In this document: one piece after another, positions 35,066 through 45,974 of the stretch
Layout: every line of letters begins with the position of its first letter
How positions within the stretch are numbered: position 1 is the stretch's first letter
Assembly (NCBI GenBank): GCA_030549335.1
Contig: JAUKPH010000018.1
Location: 3,038,001-3,102,000, forward strand
From: Pontederia crassipes
Taxonomy: Eukaryota > Streptophyta > Magnoliopsida > Commelinales > Pontederiaceae
DNA length: 64,000 nucleotides
Direction: 5' to 3'
Position numbers and translations under genes: made by a program
Notes under the pieces: model-generated
Databases searched by the model: none
What the model saw: only the letters and a program-made list of their open reading frames with translations
What the model was told of the DNA's origin: nothing

Positions 35066-36703
35066 ACTCCCTTTTTTGTCCCTGATTTCAACATCAAACT
35101 CTTACAACAATAGGATCCATCTAATGAGCCTTGGCTTGGATTCCTTCTTGTTGATCAAGTGCATCACTGCTTGGTGATCTGTGAATACAATTACTTTGGA
35201 TCCCACCCAGTAAGGTCTTAATTTATCAAATGCATACACAACTGCAAGTAGCTCCTTCTCAATTGTGGCATAGTTGACTTGAGCCTCATCTAAAGTCTTG
35301 CTGGCATAGCATATGACATAGTGCTTTCTATCCTTGGTTTGACCCAAGACTTCCCCTATTGCTTGATCAGAGGCATCACACATTATTTCAAAGGGAAGAG
35401 ACCAATCAGGTGGCTGGACTATAGGAGCTGAAATAAGTGCATCTTTCAGCTGCTTGAAGGCCTTCATGCACTCTTCATCAAAATTAAACTCAGCATCTTT
35501 TGCTAGGAGCTTGGTAAGAGGCCTGGTTATCATTGAGAAGTTTTTTATGAACCTTCTGTAGAATCCTGCATGCCCCAAGAAGCTTCTTATTGCCTTCACA
35601 TTTGTAGGGGGTGGTAACTTCTCAATTACTTCAATTTTGGCCTTATCCACTTCAATTCCTTTACTTGAGACAACATGTCCTAAGACAACCCCTTCTTGAA
35701 CCATAAAATGGCATTTCTCCCAATTGAAGATCAAATTAGACTCTCTACATATTTGTAGGACCTTTGTCAAATTTTCTAGGCAACTCTCAAAGGAATCTCC
35801 ATACACTGAAAAGTCATCCATAAATACTTTCATTATGTCTTCAATAAAGTCTGAGAAGATAGACATCATACACCTTTGGAAAGTGGCGGGTGCATTGCAT
35901 AGACCAAAGGGCATTCTCCTATATGCAAATGTCTCATATGAAGATGTGAAAGTAGTCTTGTGTTGATCTTGAGGGTGAATTGGGATTTTGAGGAATCATG
36001 AATATCCATCTAGGTAATAGAAGTGGGAATGCTTAGCCAATCTCTCCAACATCTGGTCAATGAAAGAAAGAGGAAAATGATCCTTTCTTGTTGTCTTGTT
36101 CAACTTCCTAAAATCAATACACATCCTCCATCCTATAACTGTCTTGGTGGATATCAATTCATTTGAATCAGATTTGATAACTGTGATTCCTCCCTTCTTT
36201 GGCACTACCTGCACAGGGCTGACCCATTCACTATCTGAGATTGAGTAGATGATTCCAGCCTTTAGCAACTTCAATACTTCTTTCTTGACCACTTCCTTCA
36301 TGACAAGGTTCAGTCTTCTTTGACATTCAATGGAGGGTTTGTAGTTATCCTCCATTGGGATCCTATGCATGCAAATTGTAGGATTTATCCCCTTAATGTC
36401 TTCAATTAAGTAGCCTATCACTTCCCTGTACAACTTCAACCTTTTCAGCAACTCTTCAACTTGATCATTGGGTAAGTTAGCATTAATGATAACAGGAAAA
36501 GTTGAATTCTCTTCCAAAAATTCATACTTCAGATTGCTAGGGAGAGGCTTGAGTTCCAACTTGGAGGAATTTTCTTGGGCTGGATCAGATTGAACCTCAA
36601 CAGTGATAACTTGTAAGACTTCATTCTGAAACTCAAAATTTTCCACTGATTTTGATAAGCTCAATGTAGATTGATATACTTCAGCTTCTGGGTCCTCCAA
36701 TTC
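35066..36703 (-). pseudogene. Athila internal 2: RT and RNase H
   Basis: Nearly identical to 25325-26962. Protein differences are few: in 35102-35914 about five residues change (for example LIFNWEKC for [14 protein letters not shown] for FLRHAG), while the first RT segment (35996-36700) is identical. It keeps [10 protein letters not shown] at about 35808-35836. It carries nonsense codons at the same three places as internal 1: before the first RT segment, in GYS-stop-FLKIP, and after RWILLL. Beyond the last stop the frame continues as EFDVEIRDKKGSENLVADHLSRM (35011-35096), the normal RNase H end that internal 1 has lost. Confidence 0.93.
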
Positions 36704-37615
36704 TTACAAATGATCAAACATTAAGCACCTCTGCAATGGGTCTTCAATGGGTATTATTGCTGAAGCTTGCTCCACAACTTGATCTAGCTGCCCATTTGAA
36801 ATATCATTTTTCTGAAAACTTGGTCTACTGATAACCTGTGCCAAATTGAATTCTATCTTCTCCTCTCCAATTTGGAAGGTTAGTCTCCCTTCCTTTACAT
36901 CTATCACAGCCCCAGCAGTGGCTAGAAAGGGCCTCCCAAGTAGAATAGGTGTATTCAGATCTTCATCCATGTCCAGCAGCACAAAGTCTACTGGTATATA
37001 AAATTTTCCAACTTTGAGAGGTATGTCCTCAATGATCCCATGTGGGTATTTGATGGATCTGTCCGCCAGCTGTAGAGACATGTTTGTAGGCTTCAAATCT
37101 CCAACTTCAAGCTTCCTACAAAGTGAAAGAGGTATGACACTCACTGATGCACCCAAATCACACATTGCCTTTTGAATCTTCCTATTTCCAATTTCACAAG
37201 GTATGGAGAAACTTCCTGGATCCTTCAGCTTAGGTGGCAATTTTTTTTGGATGATTGCAGAAGCTTCTTCTGTCAAAGCAATGGTCTCATGCTCCAAAAT
37301 TCTTCTCTTCTTGGTAAGGATTTCCTTGAGGAACTTGGCATATGAAGACATCTCCTGAATGCCTTCAACAAAAGGCACATTGATGTACAGCTTCTTCAAA
37401 ATTTCTAAAAACTTTCCATATTGATGGTCATGCCTTGCTTTGACTAATCTTTGAGGGAATGGTACCTTATCAAAGATTCTACCCTTGGCTTCATTTTGAG
37501 GACCCTCTGCATTCTGATTTTCCAATGCATCCCCTTCAATTGCTCCTTCTGCAGGCCCTGAACTTGTGCTTGCCTTAGCTGAATTGTCTTTAACATTCCT
37601 CATTGGCTCCTTCAT
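36704..37615 (-). pseudogene. Athila internal 2: protease region
   Basis: An open frame of 303 codons equal to 26963-27949, with the KAMCDLGASVSVIPL active-site block and ILLGRPFLATAGAVIDVKEG. Here the last motif reads LAT where internal 1 has LDT. A one-base deletion near 37648 (GGTTGTTC against GGCTTGTTC) separates it from gag. It ends LMFDHL-stop as in internal 1. Confidence 0.9.
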
Positions 37616-39180
37616 AGTTCTTCCACTTCTGAGTTGGATTGCTTTGGTTGTTCTTTTGGGTTCACTTCTGGTTGTCCAGGAAAGAACATGGGTGGCCTAT
37701 TGGATGTGCTTGCTTGTTGGGCAATTTGACTTTCAAGCAACTTGTGATTGGCATTCAAGGCTTCATATCCATTTGTTAACTTCTGCATCTCTTCCTCTTG
37801 CTTCTCTTGTTTCTTCAAAATTTGTTGCAGCAACTCTTCCATCTTTGAGAATTGAGTGGGTTGAGGTTGTGGTGGCTGCTCATAAGGAGTTCTTTGCATT
37901 GGAATGGTTGAGGGTTGATTTCCATATGGAGGTGGCTGGTTCCTTGGCAAAATCTTGGGTTGCCAATTAGAATTCTGCATTGGTGACCCTTGGAAATGAT
38001 TGGTCTTGTAAGAAAGATAGGGATGATTCCTATTTTCTGGAGTATAGAATTCAGAAGGTGGCTTGATTCTATAATTCCCCACAGCATTAACTTGATCTAT
38101 GGATTGCTCATATTGCTGCATTATCAAGTTGCAACTCTCAGTGGCATGGCCCTGGTTTCCACATACATCACACCTTGATTCTTAATTTGAAGACTTTCCT
38201 ACATTAGTGGACAAATTCAGATTCTCCAATGCCTTTTTCAATCCTTCTTCAATATGGACAGCAATGTTATTGACTTGGTTTTCATTGGATGGCCTTCTTA
38301 TCCTATCATGTGTAAGGAAATGGTGATTCTTGGCAATATTCTCTATCAATTGGTAGGCTTCATCAATATTCTTTGAAGCAAAGATGCCTCCTGCAGCTGT
38401 GTCAAGTGCCACCTTGGATGGATAATTCAACCCCTTATGAAAGTAGTTGACTAGTTGCCACTTCTCAAAACCATGGTGTGGACATGCCCTCAATAGCCCC
38501 TAAAGTCTTTGCCATGCCTCACAAATATTTTCCTGATCCAATTGGTAAAACCTAACTATTTGATCCCTGAAGTTGTCAGTCTTGGAAGGAGGGAAGAATT
38601 CAGCTAGAAACAATTGAATAATAGATTCCCAAGTAGCCATCTCTTCTGGTTTGAGGGTCTTGTACCAAGTCTTGGCCTTGTCCTTGAGTGAGAATGGAAA
38701 TAGCCTCATATAGATAACATCCATAGGTGTGTTGTTGAAGTGGACAATACTACAAATCTCCTTGAAGTTATCCAAGTGTGAGGCTGGATCTTCATTGCCC
38801 AATCCAGAAAATTGGTATTGCCTTATCATTGTCACCAAGGCTGGATTCACTTGAAAGTTTGCAGCTGGTGCTAGGACTACATTCCCTTGTTGATTTCTGA
38901 CATTACTAGGAGAATAGCAATCCTTCAAAGTCCTTGGTGCAGCCATGTTTACTTGCTCCTCTTCCTCTTCTTCAAATATCCTTCTTCTTGCCTCCAACCT
39001 TTGCAATTTCCTTCTTCTTAAGAATCTTCTTTCAAGCTCAGGATCTAATTGGTAATGGTCCTCTTGATTGTCCAAATTCCTCATAAATGAATTCAGAAGT
39101 ATCAAATTGAGAAAAGAAGGCAAACTAGACAAAAATTGAAATTTTGGAATGATAACTTGCAAAAACTGAAAATTGGCCAA
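37612..39180 (-). pseudogene. Athila internal 2: gag and zinc knuckle
   Basis: The same gag as 27950-29357. The Arg-rich start, the capsid (NPALVTMIRQYQFSGLG ... YMRLFPFSLKDKAKTWYKTL) and ACPHHGFEKWQLVNYF are present, with the same TAG after AWQRL at 38500-38502. The frame at 38182-38493 is longer than in internal 1 because the base deleted there is kept. It then stops at SSN-TAA (38182-38184), just before the zinc knuckle, where internal 1 has a sense codon. A coiled, Gln/Glu-rich stretch (KKQEKQEEEMQKLTNGYEAL, about 37760-37820) is present here and deleted in internal 1. Confidence 0.9.
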
Positions 39181-39235
39181 ACAAATAGACTAAAAACTAA
39201 TCTAAACTATCTAAGTTAGTCTAATTGACTTCAAA

Positions 39236-39253
39236 TCCCCGGCAATGGTGCCA
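39236..39253 (-). other. Athila primer-binding site, tRNA-Asp type (internal 2)
   Basis: Identical to the site at 29413-29430, six bases from LTR C. Confidence 0.9.
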
Positions 39254-39259
39254 AAAACT

Positions 39260-41748
39260 AGGTAGTGAAATTTGTGGGTGTAGTGATAACTTGCTTAATT
39301 TTATGTAAAAGTGCATTTTTTTCAATTTTTGGTCTCCCAACTCACTAACTGAAAGTGCACAGGTAAGTTGTAGTAGACTCAGGTTGTCGTATCCACAAAG
39401 ATTTGATGCCTAAGACTCCCTAAAACAATCTAGACTAGTTCTACTTTAGTGGCTAAAAACAGGAAATTAAAGGAATTGGAAAAACAAATTTTTAATTGTG
39501 CAGAATGATAGCTATTTTTGGGGTTTTAGAAATCTGTCAAAACTGAATTATAAATGCTAGATTAGAAGCTAAAAGGATTTAATATCAATGAGGAAAGTTC
39601 TCCTAGGAGTTGGGGTTCGTCTAACTTAATTATGGATGGAATGGAACAAGTTATCATTTTTTAGTCAAATCCAATTCAACCTTTCAAATGGCTGTTTTCA
39701 CAGCTCAATTAGACCAGAACTAAATAATATATTGTCATATGATTGTTAGCCAAATTAAATTAGAAAAAGATCATCACTGAAGACCAAGTTATCATTAGAT
39801 TCAACTCAATGCACTTGCTGATTTTTGGCAATTACAATAAAATCTAAAATGATAACTTCTAAATTGCACCTTGAAAATGAAAAGAATGCTTCAATCAACT
39901 AAACATGGATGAAATCAATCCAATATTCATGCAAATTGGAGATCCAATATTCATGCAAATTGGAGAATCCTTAGGGTTCACCTTTCAGTGATTAAATGAA
40001 ATTGGAGATTCAATTAACAAATCATATTCCAATAAATTTCAGAAAACATATTTCAGGAATATAATTTCAGAAATCAGATTTTGAGGACAGGCTTGAATCA
40101 TAAAATGTCAAAGTATCTTGATTCATTTCTAAATAAGATTGGGACCAATATCAACCTCTCAGTTGTTCAATTAATCAAATTCCCAATGACAACAGATTCA
40201 AGGAAATCAGAAAATCAGATTCAAGGAAGTGCATAAAATCAGGAAATCAAAATCTGATTTTCAATTAAAATGGAATCTAGTAACTTGGCATTGATTCCTA
40301 ATTCATTTCTGAATAAGAACTAGATCAAATGATAACTTCTCAGTTATAGATTACAAATGAGATCTAACAATGGCAAGAACAGACCCTTAGCATTGCAGAA
40401 ATCAGAAATTTCAGGATTGAGTTCAGTGAAGGAAATCAAGCTTGTTCCTAATCCATCCACAACATATATTAGACTACTACTCTATCCTAGGAGACATGAA
40501 GATTAGCTCCTCATAATTACAAACATAGTTACAAAATAGAGTGAAGAATAGAAGTAATTCATCTGGATTCAGGGCTGTTCTGCAGAAATCAGCTCAGCTC
40601 AGCATCCCAGCTCCTCTTCCACTCCAAAACAGCTCCAAATAGCTTCCCCTTTTGCACAATGGCCGGCCTCCCTTCATTCCTTAGGGTTTTCAGCTTATAT
40701 ATCCCTTCCTTCCACCCTTAGATCAGCATTAGAAAGTTGCATAGCCTCTGATGTTAACCGCCTGTCCTCTGGACCAGAGAATATCTCAAGGACAGCTTTT
40801 AGGACAGCAAAAAGTATGTGGTCCCCCCCCCCCCCTCTTTTTCCACTTTTTCCAACTTGTTTTCCCTGCTACAAAACCCAAAACAGCAAGCATCAAGATC
40901 CTTAAATGAGATTTTAACAAATAAGGATTAGGATAATGATAGTTGCTAGCTCAAACATCAAATGGGATTTGGTGTTGTGCAAGAATGGAAATCGATATGA
41001 AAAATTAATAGTTTTGGAACTCGGAAATGATAACTTTGCACTAATCATGAAATTTATCCAACTACAAGTGGTTCAAGGCATCAGAAGCATCCAAGGGATT
41101 AATATAGCAAGTGAATAAGGTCAGAAATCAAATGTGGATAAGATTTCATAGGAATGATAACTTGGGTGAAAAAACGATAACTTAATTGCCTTAAAAATGA
41201 TAACTTGTCATAACTTTGGCTGTGGTTATCCAAATATGATCAAATTTGGACAGCAATGAGTTAGGGCAATAATATAATGAATGCCTAAGATCTTTGTGCA
41301 GAATTAATAGTTTTGCATGTCAAAATGATAGTTTTGCCCTTTAATGATAACTTGGCAAAGGAAAAATGATAACTTGTTCAAATGGACTTAAAATTTTGCA
41401 CAAGTTGAGATATGGCCATCCAAATATGATTCATACATGATAGTAATGGATTTAGGACAAGAAAATCATTGAAAATCAGTTCACTCAAAATAATGATAAC
41501 TTGACATATAGGAGTGATAACTTGTCTAAAAAAATGATAACTTGGCATAGAAATGAATTATTTATGGATTTTGGCATTTCAGAACTTCTATGCACATGGA
41601 ATTAAGTATGAAGTGAGGAAGATCAACTAGTTATCACAATCTATGCATTCCAAGCATAATTGGCCAAAAGGTAGGAAAAAATGGAGCTTAATATGAATGA
41701 AATGTATCTAAAATGGGATAGAAACTTATAGTGATCAGCCGGTGATCA
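39260..41748 (-). repeat. Athila LTR C (5' LTR of composite, with deletion)
   Basis: It runs from AGGTAGTGAAATTTG to GCCGGTGATCA and is followed by the GAGGT duplication. It is very close to LTR B except for a deletion of about 370 bp. The deletion is sealed by a perfect 24-bp tandem unit (39919-39942 and 39943-39966). The minus-strand TATA box is at about 40691-40700. Confidence 0.92.
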
Positions 41749-41753
41749 GAGGT

Positions 41754-43360
41754 GTCAAACTTCACTTCAAAGTACTTTGAGCCACACATACAATCATGAC
41801 ACACCCAAGTTCCAAGAAACGATTATGGTGGTGAAAGAGAAGTTAACATGAATATTTTATCCATCTTCAAGTACCCATGTCGGCTTCTTGGTACAGGACG
41901 CAAAGTTGTCTTGATTGACAGACATCTCACCGTCGTTGAGAATTATGTCCTTGCAAATTGTAGCGAAGTGACATCGTATCTCGAGTAAGACAATTTATTT
42001 TAATTTGTTATATAATTTAAAGTTAATTGTTGCTATGTGATTTCATTAATTTACAATTATGAATTCAGGAAATTCGAAGAATTACAATGAGAAATCAATC
42101 TGTTAGTTTCAAACGATGAGTTATTAAAACTCAAGACCGATGCGTCGTCTCAGGAGCGGATGCAGAATTATTTGTGTACATGTCCGCTATGAATAGAGCA
42201 GGATACTTATGTGTCCGTGGGCTTGAATGCAGGTGAAAAAGGGAATAGTGGTCTGGTTCTAGCTTAGCTCATGAACTCCTAAACGGGAAGATTCCTAGCT
42301 ACTTAGACTTGTAAGACAAGAGCTACTATCAAGAACTAGAAGAAGAGGTAATATTTTGTTACGTTCCACCGCAATTACGCTAGAAATCCAAGGTTCCACA
42401 CGAGCTCCCGTTCTGCGGCGTGGTGGCAGGACCGCTAGGGGATTGGCTCCGGGTGTAGGTAGGGTAAAATCTGCAGGGGTCATGCAAATACATAGGCCCC
42501 TTCCCTTCTGCCGAGTTGATTAGAAGGCGAACATTTTGCCGATTGGTTGAAATGTGAAGTGGGAATTCTTTCCATTTTCTCGTAATTATTACTTAAGTTT
42601 GTAACTTTTTATAAAGTTTTAGTTATTTTTCTTGTAGGTTATTAATGGTTTAGTAATAGATTTAAAAATCCGAGATTTGGGTCATGTAACGAAGAAACAA
42701 GTTCTTAGCTACTATGGCATCATAGTTAGTGGATATTAGTTCCACACAGAAGAATATAGCTGAAAATGTTCAACTGTTAATAGCGGCATATGTCTTTTAG
42801 GAAGAATGTACGGGGACAATGACTTTGATTACTACGATGTTATAGAAGAAATCATAGAATTGTCTTATTTGGAAAAATCGAACAAAGTCATAGTGCTAAA
42901 ATGTCACGATCCAGAGAAAGGATTTCGGATCGATCAAAAGTTTAAATTGGTGGGTATTAACCCTCGATCGAAACTTCAGTCATATGATACATTCGTATTG
43001 GCGCAACAAGTGTACTACACTAAGTATCCATCGAAAAGAACCAAGGATGAATAGTGGGCGTCATGCAAAGTGAGAAGTAGACTATTCTTAGCAAAAACAA
43101 TGGTAGATGATAATGAAACATCATCTGTATACAACGATGTGCCCATGGATGATTACTATCAAGAAGATCGAGTGAATGAGATGATTGATGTAGCCGATGG
43201 AGTTGAGAATATTCAATTGGTCGATGACGCTGAGCCAATGTAAGAGTTCAATTCAAATGACATCTTAGAAGTGAACTTTGACAATTTCGTTGACCATGAC
43301 TCGAACCAATATTATAGCGATGATGATAAAAATGATGAAAAATAATTAGAATACGAAACA
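41754..43360 (+). pseudogene. CACTA-1 TNPD-like transposase, C-terminal part
   Basis: Directly after the Athila duplication the frame resumes with VSNFTSKYFEPHIQS, which joins 22928 without loss. GRLLGTGRKVVLIDRHL and YVLANCSEVTSYLE follow, ending near 41985 at a probable donor site. 42060-42480 is poorly preserved. EGEHFADWLKCE (about 42524-42560) and VINGLVIDLKIRDLGHVTKKQVLSYYG lead into the DUF4216 region: NSGICLLGRMYGDNDFDYYDVIEEIIEL ... VYYTKYPSK (about 42780-43035). An acidic tail rich in Asp/Glu/Asn ends near 43345. Several nonsense codons are present. The role is DNA cleavage and joining at CACTA ends; this copy is inactive. Confidence 0.82.
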
Positions 43361-43465
43361 AGCAAATGAATCCCGTAGCTCTTCTAATTACACAAGCTTG
43401 TTACTTTTTTTTAGTTATATATGGTTACTGATAATAAGAGAAGATTGTTACTTTTTTTCAATCAT

Positions 43466-43557
43466 GGTTACTAGAGGTCGAGCATCTGGGTCATCTGGCT
43501 CTTTTAGGCGTTCACTCTAGATGAGTGAGCCATCACGACCACCAATTCGAGATTTAT
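43466..43557 (+). pseudogene. CACTA-1 TNPA-like first exon remnant
   Basis: ATG at 43466 reads MVTRGRASGSSGSFRRSL, a stop, then MSEPSRPPIRDLL up to a possible donor GTCAGT. The position after TNPD and the small basic/Ser/Pro-rich start match the first exon of the TNPA-like gene of CACTA-2 (49973). Nothing after the following AG at about 43636 is recognisable, and the right subterminal repeats begin at once, so the rest of the gene is deleted. The call depends on position and is tentative. Confidence 0.4.
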
Positions 43558-43659
43558 TGTCAGTTACTTATTTCTAGTTGATTATAATAGTTACATTCAT
43601 TTTTTAATAATGTCAATTGTTTCGTCGCTGACAGGGCATGTAGCCGGATTGTCACATAG

Positions 43660-43854
43660 TAGAGTCTACCGTTGGCGCTAGTAGAGTCTCCACCTTTGTT
43701 GGCTCTATTGCGATGCTATTAGCCACCGATTACCGGCGTCGCATTTTGTCGGCACTATTTGGACACTAAAGTGACTCTATAACTTTCAGAGACTCAATAG
43801 CGCTGCATTAGCATCAAGTTTATTGGGTCGCTATTCTTCGGTTTTCTTGTAGTG
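43660..43854 (+). repeat. CACTA-1 right subterminal repeats and terminal inverted repeat
   Basis: Degenerate copies of the GCGAC/TAGCG/GGCGTCGC family (for example 43676, 43706, 43732, 43797 and 43829) end in CGGTTTTCTTGTAGTG. The motif density is lower than on the left, an asymmetry also known in En/Spm. Confidence 0.8.
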
Positions 43855-44249
43855 TATGTTTGAAAGATAAAGTACAATGTGAATAGGTAAATTTACGACA
43901 TAACAAAGTGGTATATGATACTTCTTTTACTAATAGCAATATTTCAAGTAAAAATTATTATTATTGAAAGGCATATTCTTTGAAAGATATCTTGAGTTAT
44001 GAAAAGTAATTATTTCAAGGATTCCATATGAGATAAAATTATACAAACTCTTTTTTCATAGAACAATGCTTGTAATGTTAAAATAAGTTCTACTTAATAA
44101 ATTATTATGAAATGTGTTTTTTGTGTATTGTGAGGCTACATGTGTTCATTTGTCATGATAATTGAAAAAGGTTTTTGGGGTCCCATTCGAAATACATGAT
44201 GCCATTGGGGTGTATATTGAGTATCTTTGCCTTTTGGGGATGCTCTACA
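43855..44249. other. Spacer between the two CACTA elements
   Basis: 395 bp of AT-rich DNA without a usable frame, framed by the TAT duplication of CACTA-1 and the ACA duplication of CACTA-2 (44247-44249). I see nothing else in it. Confidence 0.6.
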
Positions 44250-44262
44250 CACTACAAGAAAA

Positions 44263-44840
44263 AGCCGGATTTCCGACGGTTTATTTTCGACGGTCCAACA
44301 TCCGTCTGAAATACCGACGGTTTTTTCGGCGGATCGTGTAAATCGTCAAAATTTTCGTCGGGTATTTTTCGACGGTTCTAGCCGTCTACACTTTCGACGA
44401 TCCAGAATTCGTCGAAAGCTTCCGTCGAAAATCTGGGTTTTCGACGATTGAGACCGTCAAAAGTTTCGACGGTTTACCTATCCGTCGAAAGTTACAGCGA
44501 TCTTAGCCATCGAAACATTTCAACGTTGGTCCCGTACTATTATTTTAATTTTCAATGATTTTGATCGTCGACATTTGCGACGTTCGACGCAACCGTCGAT
44601 ATTTCGGCGGTCAAAGCCATCGAAATGTTATGAGATTTTTATTAATTAATTTGCGCAACTCTGTTCAGTTGAGATATTTAAAATATTATATATATCAACG
44701 GCTAAAACCGTCAAAAGTTTCGACGGTTTAGGAAACCGTCGAAAGTTATGACGGTTTTCCAGCAGATTCGAGCCGTCGAAATTTGAATTAATATTATATT
44801 ATATTTACCTATGTTGCAACGGTTACGACCGTCAAAAAAT
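44263..44840 (+). repeat. CACTA-2 left subterminal repeats
   Basis: More than fifteen copies of CGACGGTT or its reverse complement, and variants such as CGGCGGTC and CGACGATT, often as face-to-face pairs (TTTCGACGGTTTA ... CCGTCGAAAG). They end near the possible TATA box CCTATATAAATACC at about 44842-44855. Confidence 0.88.
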
Positions 44841-44841
44841 G

Positions 44842-44855
44842 CCTATATAAATACC
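44842..44855 (+). promoter_or_regulatory. TATA box of CACTA-2 genes
   Basis: CCTATATAAATACC lies just inside the left subterminal repeats and about 25-30 bases before the GC-rich leader. It is a good match to plant TATA boxes. CACTA elements make both proteins from one promoter in this position. Confidence 0.7.
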
Positions 44856-45020
44856 CGACCCCACTGTCACTTTGTCCATTTTTGCTCCCGCATTTCGTCC
44901 GGCCAGCGGCCACCTCCCGCATGCGCATTGCCGCCGCCCGAAGGTTTCGCAGCCAGGTCGTCACCGACTGCAATCTCCGGCGCAGGTAGGCTCTGATCCC
45001 CGCCCTCCTTACTCTCTCCG

Positions 45021-45174
45021 GCGGCCAGATCCGGCCGCCCTCCGCGCGCGGCGGCCAGATCCGGCTGCCCTCCGTGCGAGGAGGCCAGATCCGGCCACCC
45101 TTCGCGCGGCGGCCATATCCGGCCGCCCTCCGCGCGCGGCGGCCAGACCCGGCCACCTTCCGCACGGCGGCCAG
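45021..45174 (+). repeat. GC-rich 28-30-bp minisatellite in CACTA-2 leader
   Basis: Six units starting GCGGCCAGA (45021, 45051, 45081, 45109, 45139 and 45167; spacing 30, 30, 28, 30, 28) contain CCGGCCGCCCTCCGCGCG or variants. Open frames on both strands through it are composition artefacts. It sits where En/Spm has its GC-rich, methylation-controlled leader. 45180-45970 is AT-rich and probably an intron. Confidence 0.88.
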
Positions 45175-45974
45175 AGAAAAAAATTTCAGTACGTTTAAAT
45201 TGGGATCCATCAAACTTCAAAAGGGACTTGTTGTTGCTTTATATATATTCTGTTGATTGCAATATGTATTAATGCGTGCTTGTGTAATTGAATTATCTCT
45301 ATTCGGTGTTCACTTTGGTATGATGCATGAGTCCTAATATTCAATCTCTAATTAATTTCAGCTGTGGGCACAAACTAAATATCAGTCACTTTTAAAATTC
45401 TTGATAATTATTCCTTCTTTACGGAACCATTAATTTCGAACCTTATGAAATTCAATCTTGTGATATTTTTTTTATTCAATCTTGTGATACATACATATAT
45501 TTTTTTTATGAAATATATATATGTATGTATATAATTTCTACTTTGTTTGTCTCTTTCCTTCTAGTTTTTCTTTCGGAAATTATTTAATGCATAGATTGGC
45601 TATTATGAAATTTATTTGAGTTTTCTCATTTATGATGGAATATTTCATGCATAGACGCATAAACAAAAATTCTAACTAAATAATTTATAAAGGAAAAAAC
45701 TTGCATATTACTATTGTTTTGTTCATATCTAATTTAAAGTAAATAAAAATTCTTGTGTTACAGATTATTATGTTATGCTTGTATTTGATCCATTGTTGTA
45801 TTTGTTATGCTTTGCATGTGTTATTGCTACGTAAATCTTGATTAGTTGTAATTAATTGTAATTAGTGTTTTCTTTAAATGACAAAATATGTGAACCATTG
45901 GATTGATTTACAATTTTCTGTCAATTTTATTATACATTTTATAATTACTATAACTTGCAAATAATGCAGACATT

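Larger units (their letters stand above)
22934..41748 (-). mobile_element. Athila-type gypsy composite: three LTRs, two internal regions
   Basis: On the minus strand the order is LTR C (41748-39260), internal 2 (39259-32251), LTR B (32250-29437), internal 1 (29436-25325, shortened) and LTR A (about 25291-22934, shortened). The whole is flanked by one duplication, GAGGT (22929-22933 and 41749-41753), and removing one copy restores the CACTA-1 reading EAYFIEEVSNFTSKYFEPH. There is no duplication between the units, so this is one insertion later expanded, not two. Primer site tRNA-Asp, polypurine tract and RT/integrase wording place it in the Athila lineage. No envelope-like frame is seen. Confidence 0.93.
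17436..43854 (+). mobile_element. CACTA (En/Spm) DNA transposon, CACTA-1, with nested Athila
   Basis: It starts CACTACAAGAAAACTGG and ends CTTCGGTTTTCTTGTAGTG, whose reverse complement begins CACTACAAGAAAACCG. The ends are flanked by the 3-bp duplication TAT (17433-17435 and 43855-43857), as expected for CACTA transposons. Subterminal arrays of TAGCGTC/GACGCTA occupy both sides. The transposase gene reads left to right and is split by the Athila composite at 22934-41748. Without it the element is about 7.6 kb. Only a first-exon trace of the TNPA-like gene remains, so it would depend on proteins from elsewhere. Confidence 0.95.

Noticed and set aside
44809..45256. Open frames with repeated RRPDPAALRA-type peptides
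   Set aside because: They follow the 28-30-bp minisatellite and change frame where the unit length changes; no start, no family resemblance.
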